From Branchiostoma floridae (taxonomy: Eukaryota > Chordata > Leptocardii > Amphioxiformes > Branchiostomatidae): a stretch of DNA of 47,680 nucleotides. The DNA lies in the NCBI RefSeq assembly GCF_000003815.2, contig NC_049991.1, forward strand, positions 4,653,857 to 4,701,536. Direction: 5' to 3'. The translations under genes and the position numbers were made by a program. The notes beneath the pieces are model-generated. The model was not told the DNA's origin. It worked only from the letters and a program-made list of their open reading frames with translations, and did not search any database. Numbering within the stretch: the stretch's first letter is position 1; each line of letters opens with the position of its first letter. Shown one piece after another: positions 25,501 through 37,500 of this stretch.

Positions 25501-28500
25501 CATATTCCGGATCCTCCTGGTACCGTTTCCTTTCTCGGTCTCGTCTGGCCCTTTTCCGGTCGTCGTCATCATTATTGGCATTCGGCATGGTCTTTCTCTT
25601 GATGCAGGCAACTTGTGAGGCTTCTGTAGTTTCCTCTCTGTGGCGCCGTGACATACTCCTTGTCTGTCTTTTGTTGAAAACTGTTGCTGTGACAACATCA
25701 AAATGGTTACCATTCGTATGTTGCATGTATATAGCATTTCTACCATCTAACATGCTTGTATTACTCTCACACCATGGGTACTTCATCCATTCCCACTTAA
25801 AGTTAAAGCCATGCTTACCGTACACAAAGATGCGTCTTCCCAGTAGTGAAGACATCGCATTTATTTCTACCTGTGTGGCCCATGCTCGAGGATCTGCTGG
25901 ATGACGATTCTGCATGCTTCGACCATCACGAGACAGGTACTGGTCCATGGTTTTTTCAGGGTGCTCGAATGCCAACCAAGGCCTGTAAACATCTTCAGAC
26001 AATGTTGACATATATTCAACTGTACGCTGTCTTAATACATCATGATAGTCTTGGGTGCCACAAATAAGGTAACTAATAGCTCTATAGAAACAATTACCAT
26101 CCCCAATAATTCTGATGGGATTGATTGGTGCCTCCAAAGGGACATTCCTTTCCTGAATATTGAGATATCGTTCAACAGAAAGGTTCAGCTGGTCTGCCAG
26201 TTCCAATTGATCATTTCCTGTGAAGGGATTGAACATGAACTCTTCCTTCCACTCCCCTGTTTCCACTACCTCTGGGCTATCAGCTGGTTCCCGCTCCCTT
26301 ACCTCTACATCCTGGTCATCTGCTGGCTCCCGCACTCTTACCTGTACTTCCGGGTCATCTGCTGGCTCCTGCACTGTTACCTCCAATTTCTGCTCATCAG
26401 CTGGTTTCTTTGTTTCCTGCTTTGCCTTCCAGGCATTCAACTTCGTCAATTTCTTACGCCGAGGCATTCTTCCTGAAAGATCACAAGTGCTAGAATGTAG
26501 CAACATTCTTTGAGACTATAGCATATTTAAAAGTATAGTGTCAACAAATTTTAAATGTATAATATTAATATAACATAAGATAATAAGTAGACATTGGGTC
26601 GACAATTATGAAACATTCAACTTCCAAGAAATAAAGAAAACAGCTGCAGATCATATGCTAAAAACATATCTGTAGATAACACCTTTTTATCTGCAAGTTC
26701 AAAAATACCATCATGCATGCATAAAATGGGTGTCCTCCATAACAATTGCATTATTTGTAACAACAATCGTCCCAGTCGTCCCATCAATTTTTGTCACTAG
26801 TATTTACTAACACACATTGCATAGTCTATCCACTGAAAAGTTGTGTCAACTTAAACTTTAAAGTTTGCAGAGAATCATACACTTAAACACACTGTTTACT
26901 CGGTCCACTAAAAGACTGCCAAGAATCGCACCTATTTGACACACTGCCTGATTCACTGTTGATTCCAAATGACCACCCTGATAGCTCAGAGCCAAATGCT
27001 TTGGTTGCATTAAGAAGAATAGCTAGGTGGTAAAAGCTGTTTCAAAAGCTCTTGTTTTGGGCAAAATGGTGCAATAAAATTTAATAAACATGTTGACACC
27101 ACTTATCATTCTAGGGGTCACGTAAAATTTCCTTGGACATAAGAATAAATAGGCAACATAAAATATAAATCATTATGAATAAATGCCAGTATTTTACTTC
27201 GTGCATTATTCTTATTGCCCCCCCCCCCCCCCCACACACAAACACATTACCACAATGAAAATAGAATAAAACAACACAAATGATGCATGATGGAGAGTAG
27301 AAAGTTCATCACTTCTTTCCTAACAAGATTTTAAGGAACTAATCTATCTGTTGGTTGATGCGTTTTTCTTTATTGGAGTACAGTGTAAATTTTTCACAAA
27401 GACTACGCCAGGTCACATAAATGTCGTCCGATTGTTGCCAGCAAAACGTAACACTTTGGAGACGTTACCTACCACCAAAATAAATTAACTCGCCAGTAAT
27501 CATCACTTCACAGAAATTTACGAAAATTCAAGGGTCACCGGGGTGACGTTTCGAAGTATTTTCAGTCGTTCTTGATGGAAAACGAGGAGGTTTTTTGTTT
27601 GTTTTTTGGAACACATAACGACACTGGTGGTACACCACGTTTGCCTGCGGTGCAATTTCCAGATTCCAGTGCCGCGCGCTAGGGGTACGTAAATATATTG
27701 ACATAAAACGCACCTTTCAATGCACAAAAACAATGGATGCAAGAAAGCAAGAATAGCCAGTTCTTACCTGATGATATTTTGTGCTGTATATGACGACAGC
27801 TGACGCAAAATTTGACGCAGAGCGCTAGCTAACTCAGTGTGGAAAACACGTCTGAACTTGTCTGGATACAGCTCGAAGTAAACATCCGGGACCTCTCTAT
27901 CTTGACCTCTCCTGACCTCCGCCTGATTACCCGGTTACTCTAGTAAAGTAGCCTACAGGGGTGATGTATCAAAGAGGCCTACTAAACATGTCGGACCTGA
28001 AGATGTCTTTCCTTGTATATACCGTGCCTCTATTTAGAGTCAATTCTTTTCTTTATCAAATCTTTTAAACTATATTCATGTATGCTTTGCATTACCTATC
28101 ATACGGTACAACAAAACTCGCTGACCCCGTAAAACCTTACATGGCCGGATCCAAATACCGCGTGATCCATCATCTGTTGCTTTTAGTTGCTGTTTGGCTG
28201 AACGGCTAATTGATTTGCACGCAGTGGGCCGGCCAGCTGCTCTCTACGGTGAGACGTGCATCTGGTACAAAGCACAGTTTAGTCAAAAAAGGAATCTTAA
28301 ATGACGGTTTAACCCAAAAATGAATCTTACAAAATTCCCCCGTTCAAGAATGGACTCCAGTGCACCCTATGTGAATTTTCACAATAGACCAGTCCAGAAA
28401 TACTCCCACTGAAACCATGGCCTTTTGAATAAGAAACCAAATCCAAAATTGAATTTAGCAAAAAAGGTCCCAGTGCATGAAAAGGTATAATAGACCAGTC

Positions 28501-31500
28501 TAAAAACACTTCCACTAAAAATTTAATTTTGAATCATCACCCGTTCAAAAATGAATTTGAAAAAATCCCCCTTCCGTGTGCAAAAAATGGACTCTTCCAT
28601 GTAAAGTAGAGCAGTCCAAAAATACATCCGCCAAAATAAGACTTTGACATAATCACTGAAGTCCAAAAAATGGATTTTTTAAAAAGCCCCCTCTATGCAA
28701 GAATGGACTCTTCCAGAACACCCATGTAAAATTGCAAATTAGACCAGTCCAAAAATAACCCTACTGAAAGACTTTGACAAACTAGAAGTCACCAAAGTCC
28801 AAAATATGAATTTTGAAAAATCCCCCTCCGTGCGAGAATAGACTCTTCCAGCACACATTCTGTAAAATTGCAAAATAGACCTGTCCAAAAATACATCCAC
28901 TGAAAGACTTCACCAGTCCAATGATGAATTTTTAAAAAAGAAATGAACCCCTCCGTGTAAGAATGGACTCTTCCAGATAACACCGGGCTCGCTGATTGGC
29001 TGCCATCCCCCCCCCCCCTTTAGGATATAGATTCGGGCTAAGTGATTGGTTACCTATCTAATTAGATTAAATAGACATATATGCCAGTAGGTGCAATCTG
29101 CAGCTGGGGGTCAACGACCTTAAGGTCATTGACCCCTCTGGCAATTGGAAAATGACAAAAAAATCCCCAAATATATCATTTTGACGTAGTCTATGACAAA
29201 AATTATACATGTGTCATTTGAATAAATATCTAGTGCACCCTTTTACCAAAATTTAGGTCATTTGGTTTTAAAACCAGAGCACAAGAGCCAAAAGTTTACT
29301 TTTTGGTCATAAAATGGCCAAATAATCGTAAAATTAAGCATTTTGTTGTACTGTATGCCTCAAGTGTTATTGAATCCATGTGCGCACATGTCTAGGGCAC
29401 TCCTATACCAAATTTCAGGTCATCCGGTTCTAAAACCAAGGTACAGGAGCCAAAAGTGTCCTTTTTTGGTAAAAAAATGACCAAAAAATCGCAAAAAAAG
29501 CATTTCCTTATACTGTACACCAAATGTGATATTGAATCTATATGGGGGATTTATCAAGGCACATCTGTGCCAAATCTCAGCTCATTCGGTTCTAATACCA
29601 GGGTACAGGGGGCCCAAATATACAGTTTTGGTCTTAAGATGACCCAAAAACCTTAATAAAATCATTTAAGAGACAGATATGGGAAAAATGAAAAAAACGT
29701 CCGAGGGTATTGGCCCACTCTACCCTTGTGCCAAATTTCAAGTCATTCGGTTGAGAAACAACGGAGATACCGTGTTCTGAAGATTTGACAGGAGAAAGAA
29801 AGAAAGAAGAAAGAAAGAAACATTACGAATACAATATATTTCACCATACCTATGGTATGGCTGAAATATAAATATTTCACCATACCTATGGTATGGCTGA
29901 ANNNNNNNNNNNNNNNNNNNNNNNNNNNNNNNNNNNNNNNNNNNNNNNNNNNNNNNNNNNNNNNNNNNNNNNNNNNNNNNNNNNNNNNNNNNNNNNNNNN
30001 NTGAAGATGTCTTTCCTTGTATATACCGTGCCTCTATTTAGAGTCAATTCTTTTCTTTATCAAATCTTTTAAACTATATTCATGTATGCTTTGCATTACC
30101 TATCATACGGTACAACAAAACTCGCTGACCCCGTAAAACCTTACATGGCCGGATCCAAATACCGCGTGATCCATCATCTGTTGCTTTTAGTTGCTGTTTG
30201 GCTGAACGGCTAATTGATTTGCACGCAGTGGGCCGGCCAGCTGCTCTCTACGGTGAGACGTGCATCTGGTACAAAGCACAGTTTAGTCAAAAAAGGAATC
30301 TTAAATGACGGTTTAACCCAAAAATGAATCTTACAAAATTCCCCCGTTCAAGAATGGACTCCAGTGCACCCTATGTGAATTTTCACAATAGACCAGTCCA
30401 GAAATACTCCCACTGACACCATGGCCTTTTGAATAAGAAACCAAATCCAAAATTGAATTTAGCAAAAAAGGTCCCAGTGCATGAAAAGGTATAATAGACC
30501 AGTCTAAAAACACTTCCACTAAAAATTTAATTTTGAATCATCACCCGTTCAAAAATGAATTTGAAAAAATCCCCCTTCCGTGTGCAAAAAATGGACTCTT
30601 CCATGTAAAGTAGAGCAGTCCAAAAATACATCCGCCAAAATAAGACTTTGACATAATCACTGAAGTCCAAAAAATGGATTTTTTAAAAAGCCCCCTCTAT
30701 GCAAGAATGGACTCTTCCAGAACACCCATGTAAAATTGCAAATTAGACCAGTCCAAAAATAACCCTACTGAAAGACTTTGACAAACTAGAAGTCACCAAA
30801 GTCCAAAATATGAATTTTGAAAAATCCCCCTCCGTGCGAGAATAGACTCTTCCAGCACACATTCTGTAAAATTGCAAAATAGACCTGTCCAAAAATACAT
30901 CCACTGAAAGACTTCACCAGTCCAATGATGAATTTTTAAAAAAGAAATGAACCCCTCCGTGTAAGAATGGACTCTTCCAGATAACACCGGGCTCGCTGAT
31001 TGGCTGCCATCCCCCCCCCCCCTTTAGGATATAGATTCGGGCTAAGTGATTGGTTACCTATCTAATTAGATTAAATAGACATATATGCCAGTAGGTGCAA
31101 TCTGCAGCTGGGGGTCAACGACCTTAAGGTCATTGACCCCTCTGGCAATTGGAAAATGACAAAAAAATCCCCAAATATATCATTTTGACGTAGTCTATGA
31201 CAAAAATTATACATGTGTCATTTGAATAAATATCTAGTGCACCCTTTTACCAAAATTTAGGTCATTTGGTTTTAAAACCAGAGCACAAGAGCCAAAAGTT
31301 TACTTTTTGGTCATAAAATGGCCAAATAATCGTAAAATTAAGCATTTTGTTGTACTGTATGCCTCAAGTGTTATTGAATCCATGTGCGCACATGTCTAGG
31401 GCACTCCTATACCAAATTTCAGGTCATCCGGTTCTAAAACCAAGGTACAGGAGCCAAAAGTGTCCTTTTTTGGTAAAAAAATGACCAAAAAATCGCAAAA

Positions 31501-34500
31501 AAAGCATTTCCTTATACTGTACACCAAACGTGATATTGAATCTATATGGGGGACTTATCAAGGCACATCTGTGCCAAATCTCAGCTCATTCGGTTCTAAT
31601 ACCAGGGTACAGGGGGCCCAAATATACAGTTTTGGTCTTAAGATGACCCAAAAACCTTAATAAAATCATTTAAGAGACAGATATGGGAAAAATGAAAAAA
31701 ACGTCCGAGGGTATTGGCCCACTCTACCCTTGTGCCAAATTTCAAGTCATTCGGTTGAGAAACAACGGAGATACCGTGTTCTGAAGATTTGACAGGAGAA
31801 AGAAAGAAAGAAGAAAGAAAGAAACATTACGAATACAATATATTTCACCATACCTATGGTATGGCTGAAATATAATGACGAAAAGGTACCAGAATAGAAA
31901 ATATAATGTGTGGTAAATTGTAGCCTTGATTGTACTTGACAGTCAAAGTGACACTACTGAGTTCTTTGAGGCCATGACCATAGTTGTAGAAGTCGTTTAA
32001 TAGTAAAATTTGCGGTAGCCATATGGCTGTAGTTTTCAACTAGGTGTTACCAGTCCACCACATATAATGCCACTTTTTGTGGACCTGTTGAATATAGAAA
32101 TAAAACACCTTTCTGCTGTGGTACCATGTTTTGTCGCTTCAATACTTGTTTATAGTGTCTATTTTGACAATTTGGCTATCGTTTTAAGCGCTCTTGTATT
32201 AAACTATGAGACTTCAAAAGATGCCATCCATAAGATTTTACTTGCTGTCGCCTTACCAACACTTCCTTGCCAGATCCGCTTCGGAGCTGTATCTCGAAGT
32301 TGTGCACGTTCACTTCCACGTGATCACAGAAGGCCACCCGCTGGCTCTTCCCGCTGCGGTGAACGTTCCGTGCCTCCACCGTGAAGTCGGCGTGACGCAC
32401 CAGGACGTACTTGCACGTTCCTTGGAAGTCGTGACGGCGGTTGTCGAAGGTGATGTAGTGAGGATCGCCATACGCCTTGCACTGACCCGCTGTTTGAAAA
32501 TCAATAAAAGTACAATACAAAACAATGTATATAAAAAGGACGGCAAAATGCATTGTTCAGTGACCTACAACTTCGCTCTGCTCACTCGGTGATTTATTTC
32601 TTCCTTGATGTCATTTAGTCGATGTATTGATGATTGCCCTATCCTTGCAATGACCCGCTGTTTGATAACCGACGAATTGAATTAATACAACAAAAAACGG
32701 TGACAGAACGCATTGTCAGTGGCCTACAATTACGCTTCGGTCATTCGATGAAGTGATTATTGCCACATGCCCCGCACTGATTTGCGATGAGATAATCAAT
32801 GAAAATACAATACAATTCAACGAACATTTGAAAAAAATGGCCTATAACAACTCTTAGCTCACTCGGTGGTTTATATCTTCTTTGATATGTTATTTCAAAC
32901 AACGTTAACGCTGCCGACACCTTACATGTTACGATTCCTGCCAACTTCCAAACATACCGCCGGCTTTTCTGAATATGTTAATGTTGACAAGATAATATTC
33001 AGAAAACTTGTAAACGTAATGAAAAATGATACATTTAAATGAAAGAAACTTACGTCTGCTTGGACATTTCAAGTTGCCTAGACACAGCGGGTTCACAGGT
33101 GGTTCTTTTGCTGAAAAAAAAATTTGAAAGAAATAACAGTTTATTGCAAATTCCTCCCCGAGGGCTATTTGCAGGTAACATGGTGGAGACAACAAACAAA
33201 CAAACAAACAAACAGTGTGGAACAACAAACGTGTTTGTTGTTCAGAAGCAGGATGTGACTCTCAAGTTGCTATTCCTGTTGTTTTATGATTTTTGTTATG
33301 TTATGAAAATAGAGCCTACAATTTACGGATGAATAATCTAAAAGTTATTTACCCGGTCCAAAATGGTCCGAAATTGAATTCATTACCTCCTCGATTGTTT
33401 TAACGTGTTTTCGAACCATTGGGAGAACTTTTAACCCCCATTCGTACATGTCATATAGCCGATTCATTTGCAGACTTGGGGTACTGTTTTATGTACATGT
33501 ATCTGTCCATTGAATTTCTAAAGCTAAAGGTGCACCGCGGAGGGATAAAGTTTCAAATTACGTACTTTCTCCTCCCGTGATACCCACGCGGATGTAGACG
33601 TGGTGGCCCCCGTCGCAGCCCCATACGCGGTTAGAAGTCGCGCCCACGTAGACTTGAGTCAGGCTTCCACCAACCAGTCTCCAGGCTGTACCCTGAGGCC
33701 GTTGGGCCGTTATTCCTGCAAAAACGTTTTATAATTGTTAGATGGGCGAAACACAGGAGAATGCGCAGAGATCCCATGATGCTTAGCGAAGATTCTTTCG
33801 ATGTGTATGAAATCCAAGATGGCCGGCCTAATATAACACCAGAAAGCCATAAATGAATCACACTTGTTCTGACAGAACAATATTTACACATTAATGATGA
33901 TAGCAAAACCTGCATTGGCTTAGTTCTAGTCCATGGACGCCGCCATTTCGTTTTCCAACTTCAAGGGAAGAAGTGCATGATGGGAAAAAATTTAGCCATT
34001 TTTAAAGGTTGGCGATAGTTATAGGTTCGCCATAGAAATTTTTGAGCGTGCCGTTGCGGTTTTGTCGAATGATTAATCTGTTGGTGGTGGCATGATGCTT
34101 TTGGATGAATCCATTTTGACATGAAATGGTATGAGGGTGTTATTATCGTCTTGTTTCTTACCGATTCTGATGAAGACTTGTCCGATGGCGCTAACTCCCC
34201 ACACCACGTTGTACCCCACGCTGATGCTGACCAGGGAGCAGCCCGTGACTTGGACCCACTGTGTTCCAACCGAACCTGTGCCTCCATAGGTGCCGCTGCG
34301 GTACCAGATTGTACCGCTAGATGTCACTGCCCACACGCCGCAGTGTCCGATTGATACGTACGATAGACCACGTATGGGCGGCCCACTCACCTGCGCCCAC
34401 CCCGTACCTACATGTATAATGATCAACAGTATAACGTGATCAAAACGTTACTGTTACACAATAATGTACTAGTACTAAATGGTATTTCGAGGCAGAAAGC

Positions 34501-37500
34501 AGCGTAACCAAAGCCACTCTTATTGTAACATTTCAGACCATTTGTGACATCCAAGTTTATGCAAATGTACTCGTACAGATCTGCACACAAAAGAACCCGT
34601 GCAAGCTACAATACGACGCTATACTATAGTCTGGTAATTCACGAACATCTCATTGTCCACGATAACCTGTCAACGTTTAAGATGTTGTTAGCCGCAAAAC
34701 AGAACAATAACTGAGATGTTTACCATAGACGAAATCAGAGAAAAGTGGTAGATATGGCGCAGGTAAGACAGAGAGAATGCTAAGATGGCTAGGACCTGTC
34801 CTGCGAATGGGAGAGAAAAGACTAGCGAAGAAGATCCTTGATCGAATGGAAACCACTGTGCAGAATAAAAGCAGGAGAAGGCCAATATTGACATGGAGAT
34901 CAAATGTAGAGAAGGACCGTAGAGCTACTAGAAGCTACTGGTATAGAGAAAAGCACAACGCTGAGATAAATAGAAAAAGACGATCCGATCAGGATGAGTT
35001 TACGTGTTAAGGCAAGGTGTTAAGATATGTTCTGTGTCATATCAAAATATGTAACACACGCACCTGATTGCCTTGCTGCGGTTACCCCAGTCCTATAGTA
35101 GACTGTACCGGCGGTTGTTGCTCCCCAGACGTAGTATCCTGACACGCAGATTGACTTCAGGGCCCTGCCTCTGATCTCTGTCCAACGCGTGCCCTGTGGA
35201 CGCTGGGCCGTGATGCCTGGTATGATGAAATTTTTATCGCAAGTTCAACACATTCAAACTAGATAACAAACGAGCAGCTGCAGTTCCAACAGAGATTACT
35301 AGAGGGCAATGATGGCTGTAATATCATTATAACTCATCAGATGAGCCCTATAGACCCTGGGATATGATGCACAGTAGACACAGTGTTATCGCAAGTTAAC
35401 GATTTCATCAACACATTCACACCAAGAAACTAGAAGCTGCACTTCCAACAAATATTGCCAGAGGGCAATCCTCATTGTGATATCATGATAAGCTCTGTGA
35501 TGCTATGTGTCGTTATACCTAGGACACATTGTCACGCTGTCTGACTCTGGAAAATTTGCACAAATTCGTAAAGCAACTTTGGCAGCCTAGTAAGATACTC
35601 GCTATAATACTATCAATATGCTCGCTGTAATACTACAGTCACATCTGGAGAAAGGGGCCCTACTGAATAGTTTAAAGGCTGTTAAATTCCACTTTCGGGC
35701 ATATCCCTAATGGCCCCGTTGGACACCTTTCCATATTTGGGAATGGCCGGGCCCCAGAGTCTTTTCAACTCGCCGTTAAAATCAGCACGGGACCCGGCGG
35801 CGAATAGATGCTGTAACTTAATCGTGCATGCGTACCCCTGCCGTATCCAAAAGTCCACCAACTGTAGAGCCCGGCCGGGGTTACCTGTGACCCCGACGGT
35901 ACCGGTGCAATTGTGACAGTAGCATCATCAAGTAACGAGAACAATGGTACGTACCGATTCGCACATAGACCCTGTACCTAGCGGTGACGCCCCACACGAT
36001 GCCCTGGCCGGAACTGATCTGCACAAGCCCGACGCCGGTTACTGTCAGCCACCCCGTCCCGGGGACCCGCTCGTTGCCGTACGTGCCCACTCGGTAGTAG
36101 ACCACTCCGGTGGGGTTCACGCCCCAAACGCCACAGAATCCGATGGACACGAACGACAAAGACCCTCCTACCGTGTTCCAGCCCGTTCCTGTGGTAAAAG
36201 AAAAAATGGTTCCGACAACAACAACAAAAAAAATGCACTAAACGTTTCCATTAAAAGTAAAAGTGTTCATCATGAATCAAGTTAGTTCAGTGTTACTAAT
36301 ATTTTTTTTTCATATGGGAAATCGCAGAGACCCAAGTACAACATTAGAACACCAAGAAATGTATAATTACGCAGCTTTGTCATAAACGGGGTGACAGAGA
36401 GTGAGATAAAGTTAAAGTTACGATTTCAGTATTTAGTCTGAATAATATGTATTCACGTGGCGCATCACCGTCTTGTACTCTGCCAAATAAGGGTATATCA
36501 ACTCGTAAGGGGCGGTATTACCCTACGCGATGGCCCAGTTCCAGTACATACACACATACATACATACATACATACATACATGTATTCACTACATACATGT
36601 AGAATGTGTACAGTCGAGATAATGCAATTTTTGTACTTACCACCAATTTCCACCGAAACTTCTCCACCTATTCATATATGCAACAGAAAAAGTAAAAATT
36701 ACTTCAAATTGTGATCTTGACCAAAAAGGTTTCTGCCTTTGAATATCAAATCAAGCAACTACAGCATTATCAACATAGTTTCTATTATGTCATATCAGAA
36801 ACACATACAATTGAAATGCAAGTGCATTTGCTCGTATGATTGACTATTCATTGTTTTTCAGTAAGACATATCCTGTTGATAAACGTACCTGTCTGTCGCT
36901 CACACTGGATACGTCTGGTTGGCAGACATGTACAAATCTCGTTTCCTGATTTCCAGACTTCGTTTTTCTGGTGAAAAAAAGAAACGGGAAAACAACACAG
37001 CGCAGTTTTAAACTACTGTCAACGTTAGTAGATTTCACAGCGCAAGTAGATACATGATTACTCTGTTACAAGAAAGTGTAAGAGGCCATGAGCATTAGTA
37101 CATTGACGGTTATTCTATCTCTTGTAATCGCCAGAGACTAGACAGTGCCGTACAGGAATAAATACATGAAAGAATGAATAAATAAGTGTAACGCTAGTTC
37201 ACCTTTATCCACGGGGTAACCTATATCCGTTGTTTTTAAAAGCAGGGTATTCAAAGATATCAAGTCGACAGACGGTGGTTTCAAACTGTGGAATTTTGAT
37301 AATATCGTAATTAGAAACTACCATCCATCGACTTGATATCCCTAAATACTATGTTTCTAACAACAACGGATATGGGTTACCCCGCGAATAAAGGTGATCT
37401 AGCGTTACATCAGAGCCCACCAATCTTCATTCAAATAAGGACTGGTAAGGTTAACCCTATTAGTGGGTTTACATAATTGTGTTTATGCATTTATCAAAGA

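Larger units (their letters stand above)
17000..28000 (-). mobile_element. Helentron (rolling-circle transposon), borders approximate
   Basis: Defined by the 2,365-codon Rep-helicase-endonuclease frame at 19409-26506 plus flanking tandem arrays. Neither terminus could be fixed: Helentrons lack the TC/CTRR ends of ordinary Helitrons and make no target duplication. The homologous intron of module 1 is only 654 bp (42746-43399), so most of 16.3-31.9 kb is inserted DNA. Whether the HINE-like sequence to the right is part of it is unknown. Confidence 0.75.
27998..29873. repeat. Duplicated block, copy 1 (offset 2004 to copy 2)
   Basis: Identical to 30002-31877 except for three single-base differences that I noted (28413 a/c, 29525 t/c, 29550 t/c). 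It ends near a second hairpin and a 100-N gap. Confidence 0.93.

Noticed and set aside
25025-25746. Secondary open frames over the RYHTDDDYA repeats on both strands
   Set aside because: Shadows of the Helentron frame. The 66-bp repeat has no stops in several frames.
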